From assembly GCA_014905825.1 (NCBI GenBank), contig JACGCN010000004.1:1550001-1614000 (forward strand): a stretch of DNA of 64,000 nucleotides. Direction: 5' to 3'. A program made the position numbers and the translations under genes. Origin of the DNA: Lyophyllum atratum. Lineage: Eukaryota > Basidiomycota > Agaricomycetes > Agaricales > Lyophyllaceae. Under the pieces are notes generated by a model, which was not told the origin of the DNA, made no database searches, and was given only the letters and a program-made list of their open reading frames with translations. Position 1 is the first letter of the stretch; each line of letters begins with the position of its first letter. Shown here piece by piece: positions 22,556-45,078 of this stretch.

Positions 22556-22761
22556 TTTTATGGGAATTTAGACGAGTAATATTGGAGGTTTTAATTATTT
22601 CGCATTTTCCTGTTGTATGTAATGCATCCACTCCATTCACCTCATTGCCATTGCTGGCAGAATGCTATTGATGACATAAAGATTATGAGATTTTGTGATT
22701 TCTACAGGATACAATAGTACATAAGCAGCAAGATATCAAGACGACCAGGCAGATGAGAGAT

Positions 22762-32037
<9,276 letters not shown>

Positions 32038-32894
32038 CCTGGAGTTGGTGGAAATGGAGAAAGAGTGGTAGCTGAGGTAAGCGTCGGCTCCGTGTCCGTT
32101 TCCGAATCCGACTCCGTGCACGGACCTGGGTTTATCCCTACGATTTATAATCCACTGCCACTTTTTTCATCTTTGCGAGTCAGGACCTCTTATATATCGC
32201 CATGTTGTAGACGACTTGACATCTGGACGACGCGCCACTTCCCGCACCCGCTTACAGCGTCTGCCTAGACCCTTCTGCTTTTCACCTGCAAGAAACTTTC
32301 GGAACGGTCAAAATCTTGTCCCATCCACACCCTGCCCTGTCCAAGGTCGGCCGGATACTTCCTGTCTCCCGGAATTCTTGGTCGAAAGCTGCGGGCACAT
32401 CCATCCAATGCTCTACTGTTGCATTTTGAATGCCAGTTCAAGGGTGCGCCGATATTTGGCAGGACAGATTCCAGAGCGCTAGCATAATCAAGTGGAGGTG
32501 CGTCGCAAGCAGGTCCTACGCAGTGGGTTGTTTCGCCTTCAGGTCAAGATAAAGCACCGGTGTGCTTCTGGACCCTTGCTATCTACGATTGTTGGCTGGA
32601 AGAAGCAATCATGAGAATCCTGATAAAAGCAATATACATGTCTATTCGTCCCAAGCATTCTGCTGCCAGTACATGACATGACAGAGAGTACTCGCATAAG
32701 TAATGCCGCCTTCATTGAGTTCATCATGCTACCTATCTTCAGGTCATCTTGTTGGCCCTGCGCGCTGAAGCAACCGAATACATCCAGTGGTGGCGTACAA
32801 ATTCTTGTTCTCCCGTTTACATCATCCCTGCGCCACGACTTTGGAAGGGATCTTGTCATCTGCAAGCGGCATGGATAGAAAGCCTCCAGACTAC
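32038..32894. other. Intergenic region upstream of PRP8
   Basis: 857 bases between the PRP8 start and the end of the SAP-domain gene. Short frames on both strands overlap without family resemblance; likely PRP8 promoter. Confidence 0.45.
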
Positions 32895-35252
32895 TCAGCC
32901 ACTTTCAACTTCACTCGGGACAGAGACAGTCCTTCCCAACGCATCGCATCCCAGCAGCTGCATCCATATTTCTGCAACCCCAGTCTCTTCGCACCCGATC
33001 TGCATTCCATTATCTTTGAGAATATAATACTCTCTTCCGGGTGTTTGGACTACCGCGACAGCCGGGTGAAGCGGCTTTCCACCCGATGATGTGAAGTGCA
33101 AGCTTTCGACGTGATGGTGTCTAGTGGGCAAATCAGCTTCAATTCCACTTTGGGAATCAAGAGATTTGACAGCTTACGCGGGCAAAAACAAATGAAGGGC
33201 TGTGTCTCGCCTTGTGTGAGGAACTCGCGAAGGGAGTCCGTCGAATTCCTGTGCCATCTCGGTCGAGGACATCCAACGACCACTGACACTGAAATTGAGG
33301 GTCGAACTACTGTACGAATTCAGAGGATTGGCGAGTCATACCTGTTACTGACCACACAAGCTAAAACGTACCGCGCTGCAACTAGCATTTTCGCAACACC
33401 AATATCACCGTCTAACTTTGTCCTCGATAGCCACAACCTGCTGATGCCTTTGTCGTATTCTTCGTGGTTTGTCCACTTCAGGTGGTCCATCAAGGAAGGT
33501 GGTCGAGTACCTCTCGAGGACAACACATAGCTGTCAATGTACGCGGCCCAGTCTGCACGAATAGAAAAAGCGTCGGCAGAAGGCGCTGTCGGCTCTGAGC
33601 AGAGTGGAAGAGGAGGTGGATGACCAACGACTTCGCAGGTCGCCTCCAGGACATAGAAGATTTGCGTGCACTTCGATGACTGAATTTGTATACTCCAAAG
33701 CTCCTCTTTGACGAGCTCCTGAACGTCAGTAATCATGGTTTTTTCGTCCATTTCAAGACCAATGGATACGTGGAAGAAGAAACGAGTTAGGAGGAATCTG
33801 TAAGGCTAGAATTAGCAACATCACCTCAACCCTAAGATAATTGACTATACCTCGCCGCAACGATAGCTTGCTTTATATTGTCAGGACTAGCCCATATTCG
33901 ATCCGAGATGATAGTCTTTCCCTTGATCGCTCGCCCCAAGAATGAATCCTGATATGCGCGATGACGAGCGAGACGTTCTTCTTCACGCCGCCGCAAATAT
34001 GGCCAGAAATTGATCGTAGTCTGCGAATATTTCTTCGTTATTTCGGTGAGCCGGCGTCCAGAAAAACTTCGATTCAGGCGATGTACTGCAGAGATGTAAG
34101 CTATCAGTAGAAGCAAGAATCAGTGGTGCAATCATTTCTGCGTTTCTGCGGCGTCGATCGCACACCTGCATACCGAAACAGGCGAGAGACTCGAGTAAGC
34201 CTGTGGAGATCTTCAGGGAGAACAAAGATGAGAGCCATAGCAAGTTTGGTCACTTTTTTCCGCTGGGACAAGGAAGGCGGCAAGGTAATAGGTTTGAGGG
34301 CCGCCAAAGGGGTAGTAAGTGGAAAGTCGAGATCATGCAGACGTCTAGAGAAATCTGTATCGGCCGCTGTGGTGTAGGCTTTGACCGCGAGTGGAGTTAT
34401 CTGCGGAACTTGCGGCATGTCGGGTTTCTTCACCACAAGGGGAACAAAACGCCTAGGGATCTGAGCTTGCACAAAATTGGGTAACACTGATGCATTGAGT
34501 TCTAAACCGGCAGTCGGCTTTTGGGGTTGAGGTATATTAACGGATGCCAGAGAAGATACGGAGATAGCTGGAAGTGAAAATAGTCCGGAATTGCTGTTGT
34601 TCGCAGGAATTGGGCTTCTAGGGATGCCTTTTCTCGACCCATTATCAGCAGCGAGTACTCGGAGCTGGGTCGTAGCTGTCGGATGCGTGATGGGTGGAAC
34701 CGAAGACGCGCTGAGTTCGGGTGGGTCCTTCTTATTGTTGATGCGGGGACCTGGTGAGTTGGAAATCTTCGCTTTCTTCAAACGTCCTTTATCGTGGGGT
34801 GGTCGCTCTCGTTTTCGTTTTTCCATAGGCGTTATGATTATGTTTACGGTGGTATGTAAAGATAGGCTGCGAAGATCCGATGAGGTAGCAGTTGATACAG
34901 GCACCAGGGAAGCAAGATCTTCATACGCATCGACATTCATTGGCGTTATCGCGCGTCCGGGATGGGATGGCCCCCTCGACGGCTGTGGATTGTTTTCGGT
35001 GATAGCATTAGATGCACTGACAGTCTCCGTCGCGTCGATTTGTCGATGTGACGCGTCTTCTGTAGGCAGTGCCACCGGGGTCAACGAACCGGCGGCCTTG
35101 GCTGCGTGCTCGATGATCTTTTGGATAATGGCGCATTTTGCAAGTTTTGAATAGGCCGTGATCTTCCTTTCCTTGCAGATCGCCTTTAACTCCGGAACCG
35201 TAAGTTTCGTCAGATCGTTAGCTGTCATGGGATTATTCGAAGACTTGGGCAT
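32895..35252 (-). CDS. SAP-domain protein of an agaricomycete-specific family
   Basis: The start ATG at 35252 opens MPKSSNNPMTANDLTKLTVPEL. Residues about 10-45 (LTKLTVPELKAICKERKITAYSKLAKCAIIQKI) form a SAP motif, a short helix-turn-helix that binds DNA in nuclear proteins. A long basic, Ser/Pro-rich linker follows with an NLS-like KRKRERPP. The conserved C-terminal half starts at RVSRLFRYA (intron) VHRLNRSFSGRRL, then NFWPYLRRREEERLARHRAYQDSFLGR, with further exons to LKWTNHEEYDKGISRLWLSRTKLDGD and SVSGRWMSS. The final exon (about 33104-32895) reads VAVVQTPGREYYILKDNGMQ and ends VPSEVESG. I associate this last block with an uncharacterised agaricomycete family; no catalytic residues are evident. 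The extended frame to 35267 begins with GTG, so the first ATG was taken. Confidence 0.75.
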
Positions 35253-35622
35253 AGCGATGGCAGACACTGCGCGTGATCGAGGTAGAGCCGCCTGCCGGCC
35301 AGGATTAAGATCCTTCGGATGTGACGAGCGCGTCGAGTTACGAAAGGAAGGCTGCAGGGCAATGAGCGTTTCTGGCCAGGTGGTTGCAGTCTACAGAAAG
35401 GAGGAACGACTGATGGTGTCTGTCTAGGAGAGACTAGTTGCAGACAACAACTCGACAACAACCTGAAGTATCACAACTATAAACAATCGTGTACGGCCCG
35501 TTATTTAAGATCTTATCGTTTTCAAAGGGTCTAAATTAGGAACCCTCCCTATTTACTATTATACAAATTATTCCAGCAGCGAAAACGCATCTTGTGTACG
35601 AATATACGATAAAAGGCGCTCT
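35253..35622. other. Intergenic region between PLD1 3' end and SAP gene start
   Basis: 370 bases, AT-rich in the middle (about 35500-35580). Holds the SAP gene promoter and PLD1 3' flank. Confidence 0.5.
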
Positions 35623-38600
35623 TCAGGTATAGATCGGCAAAGGTAATAACCTAGCCGAATTGTCAGCGAAATCAGAGGTTTTATAAGACAGGATAACAAA
35701 TACCTGTCAGCGTTGAATACAAAATTGTTGGCGATATCTTCTCCTTCTAAAAACCGATTGGGAAACAGGACTATACGAAATGATCGTCAGCATTTCGCGC
35801 ATACATAGAAAGCACAACTTAGACATACCCAAGTGTCCATTGAGCTCGCCTAGAAGCTTCTCCATCTCGTCGCGTTCCCATTTCTCAAAAGGTTCGGCAC
35901 CCTTCGCATACTTTTTTGCCTTTGGTTCCTTCTCTGATTGTCCAGAAGAAACATTGGGAGTCGATGCTGCAGCGTCATCGGCGGGTTCCTTGCTTTCAAG
36001 CCGGGTTTCCTCCTCGGAACCAACATCCCCAATTTCTCCCTTTTCATCTGCAGGAGCAGCTTCGTCGCCTGCTTCCGATGGAATGCGAGCAACCGCCTCT
36101 GGTACGCTGCTATCCCGGGGCTGGAAAGAAGTGGTAAGTATATCGACGTGACGTCTGACTACAATACGCCACCTTCTTGTTCAGTCTTTCATGGTGAACG
36201 ATGAAGTCTTTGTACTGTTTCCAAGTAGTGATCAGGTCATCGGGTATCGGGTGGAACACCTTGCGATAAATCTCCGTCTGCAAAGGGTCGTCGTGAATTA
36301 CACAGGAGGCATTATAAGAATACAACCCACGTTATGTGCCGCACTGGCAACCCAAACATCCTTCCAGAAGGCATCCGCTATAGGATCGTCGAAGCCATGA
36401 GGATCAACTTTCGGCCTTGGAGTCGGAAGTGTCCATGTCTTGGTATTGACTGATTTTCGAATGGACGCTCGTGCTCCTGGCGCCGCTTGCTCCTCTTCAT
36501 CGGCATCGTTCACCCCCGATCGTGCATGAGGAGGCTCGTCATCGGTTTTTGCGCTTTTGGAAGCGTCTGCAGGGGCGCCGAACAGTGTACCATCATCAGT
36601 ACGAGGACCACTGTCCTGACTTTCCCTTTCAGACTCCTCCTCAATCACTTGATCATGTGCCTGAGGACTCCTGCTTATTTGCGCTACGGTTGGACGGTGT
36701 TCAGCAACAGTCTTCTCTTCGAGAGTGGGTACGATGGCGCTGGTGAACCCAGGCACTTCCTGGCCGTCGCGTGTGTAAGTCTGCCGCACAGCTTCCTCGG
36801 ATTCGCCACCTGCACTCTGGGTACCCGATTGTTTCGCTAAGCCTACAGCACCCAGCGTTTTCGCCACGGATTTAGAAGCACTTTCGCCTGATGCATAAAT
36901 GGCTGTGGAAAAGATGATAGGTTTGGGTCCAAAACTGAGAGCGAAAACGGATGCACACCTTGGTTGACACCATCCATAGCATCGTGGAACAGAGTGCCGA
37001 CGGGGGTCCGTTGCTTCGATTTCTTGATATGCGTAACACCCTCTTCTTTTCCATAGACCTGTTGGGTGTCAGGGTCCCAAGTACTGTCTACGAACTCCGG
37101 CTGTACAGGCTCGTTAGCCATGAGGTTTTCTTCGTCTAAGGCATCGACGTCGACTCCAAGGTGTTCTCGCATCAAACGAACGCGAAGGGTGTGTGCAAAT
37201 CGTCCAACTTTGAAAGGTTTTCCCGCCATAGTGCTACATTCCGTGAGTATATTTATCCGAAGACATGGCGCGGGCCGTAATGAACTCACCAGTCCAGCAT
37301 GTCCGTGTCTCTGATCACAGCCGCGAGCTCTGAATCCCGATCCCCGCGCTGGGAACGTTCGTTGATATTGGCACTTCCAATGATAGCCAGGCGGTCATCT
37401 ACTATACACACTTTGCCGTGTATATAGACCTGGGAAGATCGATAAGGAGGATTGCGTCACCGGAGGCATTAACACCCCTACCTGTTCCGTCGTAAGAACA
37501 TCGCCCCTCATCTTGGCCCAGTTTCGGAGCGAGAAGACCGTGATGTACTCATCCGGCTGGTGCGGCTCATGAGCAGGACAGGATAAGTAGGAACAGACAG
37601 GTTGCTTACATCGATGCCTTCTTTCCGAAGCCTTGCAAAGATAGAGTTTGGCCCTCGGGATATGGTACGATTTTGGCACTCCAAGATGATACGTATCTGC
37701 CACGCGCAAAGATCAGCTGGAAGCTACAAAGACAGACCATCTGACATACCGCACTAGCATCACTGTGATCCACTGGGAAGGTGAAGCCGGGGAGTAATGG
37801 TATCATGATGCAGCACTTCCACGGTGCACCATCACGGTGGGCTCGAATAATGCGGTGCACCAGCGCATCTCCAATTTTATTTTCGATCTTGACATCGTTC
37901 ACGACAGTTCTTTCCGCGAAGCGTTCACACTTTAGCAATCTTAGGAGGGAAATAAATACGTACGACGTGATGAAGAATTGGTTCTCGATGTACACGAAAT
38001 GCTCAGACATCTGTATAGCTGATAGAAAGGCCATCAGCTCGACAGCTTGCGATGGAAATTCAGTCGACGGACCTTTAAGATACGCGTTTTGAATCGAAAA
38101 CTCGATCTTGCCAGGCGTGCCCATGGACCACGGGCCTGTGCTGCGACAAATTTGCAGCTCACAGGTCCCGGTCAGACCCATCTGATGAAGTTCCCCGGGC
38201 TTGAATTCCGGCGGAGGCAATAAGAATGGCATTACTCGAGTATGATTCTAAGTCCGTGTTTAATAATGGAAACCCGATTTCGAACCAAAACGGACCTTTA
38301 TTCTCAGAAGGTAGTTCCACCTGGATAGGCAACATGTGCTTAGTGTTGCGCTGCGAAAAAGTAACCTAATCACTAACCTTTGGACGAAGTGGCGGGCCAA
38401 GTCCCGGGCAGGCTGTCCAACGACCTGCATAGCTACATCATGCCTGGTGCAAAGCTTGTGGATCAATTACAAGAAAATCGTGAACTATGCCGTTACCCAC
38501 CAGGGCATCCTCGGTATTTTACTACGATCGTACATATCCTCTTCAGGTTTATGGAGGTTATAGAAATCAGATAACCGAGGGTTACTATAGTCCTTCCCTG

Positions 38601-41600
38601 TGGCGATGATGAGATAGTACTCGATACGAGCCGCCGGAGATCATGGAGCGTCCTTACCGGGCCATATCTCTGGTTGTTCCACGCCCTCCGTGTCATCCGT
38701 GAGGACATGTTGGGCGGTGTCCCACCTACACATATACGGTTTTGAGCGATGTGGGTGTCTAATCCAACATGAGATTCATTTACCTTCCAAAACAGAGGTC
38801 AAGCCCTCCCATGAATGCGATGGCCTGGTCAATGACACACATCTTCTCATGCTAAAGATCGAAAAGGATCAGAGACCTAATAGATCGCGGGAGAAGCGGA
38901 GTCAATTACATGTGCCCAGTAGAATGTGCCTGTCTGGAAATGCGATGGAGATCGTTGAACCATAACATTCGGATGCAATGACACCAAACGTTGTTTGGCG
39001 TAGCTATCGGCAACGGTTGATAAATTCACGGGAGAGTAAGAGTGAATGAGTAGCTCCTCACTTGCTATCCGTAGGAGTTGTACGATTAGAGACTTCTTGG
39101 CTGTGAAATGATCGTTAAAATGTGTGGTGCTTGCGCGTAATATGGTCCTCACTATAGGATAATGTAAATCTTGACGCCTTCCTTCGCCTTCCTTTCCAGA
39201 AGCCGATCCAGCCGATACCGGTCTTTGTCTGGGCGTCTCATCTGCAGCTCTGCCGACGTAGACCGTTTCCGTCAGGTGCATGCAGGAGAACAGGAAACAG
39301 ACCGCTCTCACCAGGTGATAACCACCAATCGTGGATATAAATGGATTCGCGTGCTAGGAGGATAGCACGAGAGAGGTTCCAGAAGTAGTCGCGCTGGCTA
39401 TGTGTCAGCTTGTTTGGAAGAAAAGATATATGTGTAGCTGATACTCACGCCGTCGACAAGCCACTGAGCGGCTACGTTCAACCGGATAGGGGCAAAGCTG
39501 TCAAAGCGATTGCTGCCCGCGTAATGAGAGGTGGCTGCCACTTTTTCAAGCGCAGTAATCCACTGGAGCATTTGTCTCTGTGGGTAAGGGATAAGAAGTG
39601 TGCACATTGTCACGAGAAGGCTATGCCTGCACCTCATTGTGTGCGATGAGCTTGAGTCGCATTTGGGCATTGACAATATAGAAAGTATGCTTTGAAACGT
39701 CTTGGGCACGATCCCTGCCACTTGCTGCCGCCGGTTCATCATGGTCACCTTCTACAATTGGATTTACGTTCGTGGACGGATCGAGCATTGCAGGAGGCGG
39801 TTGCGAAGCTATTGAGTTCGAGGAGGAAGAACTGGGCGACTCGTGGCCGGCTTTGCCATTCACTGTAGCAGGGCGGCCTTCTATGTGAAAGAGCTTCCCA
39901 ACTCGGTCGGTAATAGATCCAATCATCGACCGGCAGTCGCTCTCTACATGCTGTGGATGTTCGTGCACTACCTCACCCTTGTTAGGATGTAAATTGCTCG
40001 TATTAATTCCCTCGGCGTGCAGAAGGCTGAGACCTTGACGATAGTATCGCTTTGGTCGCTCGATCCGGAAGTCAGAATCAAGAAGGAATACGTCCCAAAC
40101 GGTCAGCTATGATTGCAAATGTTGAGTTTCATGAGCATTTCGTTGAATATCACACTTCACCTCTCCTGGCTCCTCCATAGCGACGAGATAGCTTTCGCGA
40201 ATGGCGCACCATCTGACCTCCTTCTTCGCCTTCCAGCTAGCGGATTTGCGACTAAAGCCTCCGCCCAGACCGCTCACTTCGATTTTGAGAAATCCGGCTT
40301 TATATTGCGCGCCCCCAGTGGGTGCAAGGGCGATCGACAGGGCACTGATTTCGAGAAAGCCAGCAAGTCGGTTTGCGGATGGGTGGAACATCTTACATGA
40401 TCGTGTCAGCACCTTTATAAGTGGGAAGAATCACGCTCGACTCACTACCGCTCGAATCAACTCAATAAGATAGTTTTCCAGCGATTCTCGCTGGAGACGC
40501 GCGAAGTCTGCATGTCCTACGTCACGACCCTCTTTCTTTAAGAACTTAAAATATGGCAGGCCTGGATTTGTGCTGTAAGACAAGGGGATGATAAAGGTAG
40601 ATAGAAAACATGACATACTGGTGCGAGGAAATTCTGGCATGTTGTCTACGTTGCGCCTGTAAACGTTGGAGACGGTATAGTGGGTATGCAACGAGAAGAA
40701 ATCGCGAAGCTGGCGGTATACGACCCAACGAGCAGCACCATTAGCATATTCGCATTCGATACGGAAGACAGCCTTGGATCCTTGCATAGGGTGCAAGCTG
40801 TCACTAATCCGGATTCGAAGACGATGAAACAGGACAGGTATGCGGCGATGATCCTTCTCGTCGCGTTCGAACCACAACCGCAACATCAAAGTAGAGAGTC
40901 CGCCAGCAATAAGCTCGTCAGTGATATTAACCTTGTTTGAGGTGACCGCAGAAGGTCCTGGTGTAGTGCCATCTCGATCTTGGTGGATGATATTCGGTAT
41001 CAGGGATCGTAGTCGACCCCACTTGGCACGTCCTGGTTTGCCATCGGAGGGAAGGTTGGAACCAGAAAAGGCGCGTCGTAGCGCTGACCTCGGAGCGGTA
41101 GGACCATCATCTGCAGAGCTACTCTTGGGGTGAGTGGAAGGAATGGTAGGGCTCTTCGGAACCTCCGCGGCTTCCGATGTCGCACTCGTATCGGGTTTTC
41201 CTTCCTTGTCGTTGTGATTGAAGTGAAAGTCGGCCTTCTCTTCCTTCGGAGATTCCTGGAACCACTTGATAGGGTTCCAACTCTCATCTATGAGACGACT
41301 CTCCCGCTTCTTTCCCTTTTTGTCCGTCTGATCATTCCCCCACTCTAGAGCGCTGCGAAAGTCGGAAGGGATGGAAAAGGGAAACTCGGATGTGTTGTTA
41401 TCTGGTGCCATGGCGTCACCGTTCTCATGTTTGTTATTTTCCCTGGATTTCGGTGGCGAGCCAGGAAGTGAATAGGCAAAGGACAAAGAGCGAGGAGGAC
41501 CGGTCCTCATCGAAGGCGTATTCGGTGGGGATTGGAAGTGGGCTGTCGGCGAGTGCGACTGTCGACGCTCCTGGACATCCTGGCGTGACCCATCGTCTCC

Positions 41601-41702
41601 GCTGTCTCCAGTTTTCTTTGGCTCAACGTTGTTGGACTGAGTAGGATGGTGGCTTTCATGGTGGGCAGCGACGGCCTGGTGTACGAAGCCTTTGAGGGAC
41701 AT
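35623..41702 (-). CDS. Phospholipase D1 (PX-PH-HKD-HKD; Spo14-like)
   Basis: PLD hydrolyses phosphatidylcholine to phosphatidic acid and choline on internal and plasma membranes; the yeast homologue Spo14 acts in sporulation and secretion. The 1272-nt first exon encodes a disordered, charged N-terminus followed by a PX domain ([46 protein letters not shown]). A PH-like domain follows (about 40.4-39.6 kb, ending [13 protein letters not shown]). The catalytic core has both signatures: HEKMCVID (38851-38828) followed by [11 protein letters not shown], and HGKVCIVD (37420-37397) followed by [17 protein letters not shown]. Both HxKxxxxD motifs are complete, so activity is expected. A long acidic C-terminal segment near 36.8-35.8 kb separates the core from the conserved end ([19 protein letters not shown]) and the final short exon [11 protein letters not shown] 41702 is the first in frame. 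Confidence 0.93.
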
Positions 41703-41865
41703 GGAATGCGGGTATCGAGAGCACTCAGTCTCTTATAAACTTCAGTCAACTGGATCTATTAGTGCTGGCATGGAAGAGGCTTGGCGTCCCTGATCTTGAT
41801 GACATCACAAGGAGTCCCAAACTAATTACGTCGCAAATCGGTGTCCACTACACGCTACTACACGT

Positions 41866-43517
41866 TCAATCTTTCATCCGAGCTGCACTCCTGCCCGCTT
41901 TTCTCCCAAATACAGCACCTGCAGTTAAACCACTACCCCCAGGGTAGTTGTTGAAGAAAAGACCCCCGACCATTTCGCCAGTACAGAACAGTCCCTGAAT
42001 TTCGCGACCACTCTCGGACAGCACAGCCGCCGATCGCGGTTCGATGGCCAACCCGCCAAACGTAAATGTGACTCCACAAGCGACCTTCACCGCCATGAAG
42101 GGTGCCTTATCCAGTGCCAGCGCCCAGTTTGACTTGGGAAGCGCGAGTTGAGCGACGGTGGACTGCGTTGAAAGACTATCCTTCACAGCTGGATCCCATT
42201 GCAACTCCCCGTGTTCGTCTCTGTGGTGGTGTACGGCTGCATTGAACTCGTTCAGGGTCTCCAGAAACCTTTCTTTGTCCCCGAGCCCCTTCCCGAGAAG
42301 CTTATCGGCCAATTCTTCCAAGCTATCCGCGAAAATCTTCTCCACGATGCCGTCACCGTACTCCTCCTTTCGAAGGTGATGAATCATCTGGGAGTCCCAG
42401 ACTTGGAAGGCAAAACCGCCAGGTTGCTGAAGTATGGCACGACCAAATTTCGCATACGTGTAGTTTCGGTAGTCTTCGCCTTCATCCACGAATCTCACCC
42501 CACTCGCATTCACCATGATACCTAGAGGATATCCGGACTTTGTAAATTGGTTGGTGAGATCGCGTTCACCCGCGTCAGCAGCCGCATTTGCATCCCAAGC
42601 GGTGCTGTGACAGCCACCCCAATCGCCTGTCAATTTCGCTCCAATCGCTGTTGCAAGTGCAAAACCGTCGCCAGTGTTATATGGTGTTCCACGGACCTAG
42701 AAAACCTCTGGTGAACGGACGCAAGCATGAACCTCTGACTCGTCTTACTCGTGCTCTCTCCCAACCGGCTCCAAGGTGTTTCTCACGTAGTTCTGCGCTA
42801 GCTTCGAATCCACCCGCGGCCAGAATCACAGCGCGAGCCTCGAGCTCCACCTCTTGTCCGCCTTTGCGAACCACGACCCCAGAAACTCTTTCGCCTTTGA
42901 GAATGAGTGACAACGCAGGGGTGTCGAACCAGACCATGACTCCAGCTTTCTCGAGTGCAAGCTGATGTGCAGCAATCAAGCCTTTACCGCCATCTTCAAC
43001 ACTAAGAACCATACCACCCCAGAATTTCTGTCGACCATTGACCTCGTATGCTTGCCGATTGAAGGAGAACGTAAACGGAATCCCGGCTTGTTTGGCAAGC
43101 CAATCCACTGCATCTCGTGAATTGTCGACCAGCGCATTCACGAGTGCGGCATCCGACCTGCCGTCTCCAAGACGCATAATGTCCGATATAAAATCTTCCC
43201 TCGTATAGGGTGTCATATCGATACGTTCCAGGATCTCCGGGATTGGTTTATTCTTCACTACGGGAAGCAGGTCCTGCAATCCCCCGTGGACGGTGCGGTG
43301 CGCACCAGCCGTGAAGTACCCATTGCCTCCAACCCATTCCCGGGGACATTTGTCTATGATGAGAACTTTTGCCGTAACGTCAAGATAAGCTTCTAGTCCT
43401 CTCTTGACGAACAGGAGAGAGGAACTCACCGCGCTGACAACCATGCTCCACAGCAGACAGTGCTGCGCAGCTGCCCGCATGACCCGAGCCTATAACGATG
43501 CAGTCGAATAGTTCCAT
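41866..43517 (-). CDS. FAD-dependent dehydrogenase, tricarballylate dehydrogenase (TcuA)-like
   Basis: Belongs to the fumarate reductase/flavoprotein subunit family. Three exons are joined by two introns (near 43450-43370 and 42760-42700). The N-terminus MELFDCIVIGSGHAGSCAAL is the Rossmann FAD loop (GxGxxG) with no targeting peptide, so a cytosolic location is likely. Next come VLIIDKCPREWVGGNGYFTAG, matching TcuA-type proteins, then a substrate-capping region, FWGGMVLSVEDGGKGL, and ARAVILAAGGFEA. The C-terminal FAD-binding block reads VACGVTFTFGGLAIEPR, IQGLFCTGEMVGG and NNYPGGSGLTAGAVFGRKAG. In bacteria TcuA oxidises tricarballylate to cis-aconitate; the fungal substrate is unproven and a general fumarate reductase-like or 3-ketosteroid dehydrogenase-like activity is possible. 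The enzyme appears intact. Confidence 0.83.
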
Positions 43518-45078
43518 ACGATGTACCTGGGGAGAGAAGTATCACGGCGCGTGGGCATCTTGTGGATGTCCCCGAGTCAGCTGGACACGTGAGGGTGGTT
43601 CTTCAATTTCACGGCACGTTCTTTGCGTCTTATCTCGTGGGTGGCGTGGCGTAGTGAGTACGGGGACCATGTGGGTTGGAGGTTTGCAATCTATTGCACT
43701 GTGACCTTGGAGTCCATTGTTGTCGAGGATTGAAATGGCTTCGAAAAGATAAAGCCTCCGTCGAGACATATTTGCGCGTGCTTTGCTGCACCCTTGGTAA
43801 CTCATGAATAACGTAAATTACGTACGTGATTTACCCCGGATTCTACCCCACACGGCGGCACTATGATTGGGAAGGTGTGTTGGTTCCTTCGCGGCACTGT
43901 ACCATCGACAGCCGAGGTTCAACCGTGCAATCGTGAACAGGTTGGTGTAATGGCGTGCGACAGGGCCCGCGAGTCATCTGGCTTGGAGATACAACGTATA
44001 CTTGTAGCTCGTCGCACCCAGTGACGATCGTCGGTTGGAGAATCCCGACGGTCCTAGCCAGGAGGAGATTTCGAGGGGTAATGAAATTTAAGTCTACGCT
44101 GATCTTTTCAATGGGGCAATACGTCCTTGGCACGAGCAGGGACGCATTCAATATCTAGAACAACATCTCCGTGAAATCCGGCTGAGTGTTTTGACTGATC
44201 ATCAACCTCTATCAGCGTGAACTCGAACGCCGCCTCGAAAACGGCAACTCTAACAAAAAGAAAGCCAAATCGGACTTCAAGGTCAGCTTGAGCGGGCAAG
44301 GAGCTCTTGGTCGACTTAACGCCGTTTACTTCCCCGCCGAAAGGGTGGATCCTTATAGCAAGGGGTGCAAGCGCAAATTGAATCGCTGGCTACCATGCCC
44401 CGTGTGCGAACGAAAATGGGAGTAAGGCGGGTGGCCTCTACGACCTCTACATGGTTCGACTTGATTTCTCGTTTAGGATGGTCTACAAGAATAGAGACAA
44501 AAAGATCAACCTGGGTTTGATCGCCTGACATTTCTTCGACTATGCATGCGGAATCCCAAACGGCGGCCGATGTTGTAGAGCTTTGGCTTCGGGTGCTGGA
44601 CTAACTAGCGGTTGAAGACGGTTTCATAATGGATCGCCTAGTCTTCAAAGAGCCGGCCTCGAAGCGTTGAAAAAACGAGCGCGGCGTTCTCAGAGTAGTA
44701 AGCTTGCAATTGTCCTCCTCCGAGATTTTTTTTTTCATCTAGCAAAAATCGGGGAAAGGGAAGCTTCTATCAGGGTCTAGACAGAGGAGCGAAGGGAGCA
44801 TCAGGTGTGGCAAGGCTCATTTTGTGCACTTCTTCACACATTCCAGGTATACCATTTAGCCAAGTAGCAAGGCGCTTCGGATGATTTACGCGAGGTGGAC
44901 GTTTGACAACAAAGGAGCGCGAAGGGGCAGCTGCGCCGTGGATCTCGAGGTAAAGACATTCGGGGTAAGCCCTCACAACGCGGTGTTTTTAACATTCAAC
45001 CTCGGAAAAATAAGCCGTTGTCATTTAAGATCAAGAACAAGAACAAGCATGTGGATATAATACGACTGACGATCATGA
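43518..45078. other. Intergenic region, 1.56 kb, ORF-like fragments only
   Basis: Between the TcuA-like gene start and the AOS1 3' end. A plus-strand stretch at about 44212-44424 reads as a basic peptide with KKKAKSDFKVSLSGQG and a CPVCERKW Cys pair, but it is flanked by stops, has no matching splice signals that I could find, and has an overlapping minus-strand frame. No family was recognised. Treated as non-genic. Confidence 0.35.

Noticed and set aside
33174..33176. Stop codon after LHLFLPA as the end of the SAP-domain gene
   Set aside because: A GTAAGC donor overlaps this stop, and splicing to 33104 restores a conserved C-terminal block (QTPGREYYILKDNG) ending at 32895.
44160..44240. Retrotransposon RNase H-like TDHQPL peptide
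   Set aside because: Six-residue resemblance only, no neighbouring RT or integrase motifs, frame stops immediately.
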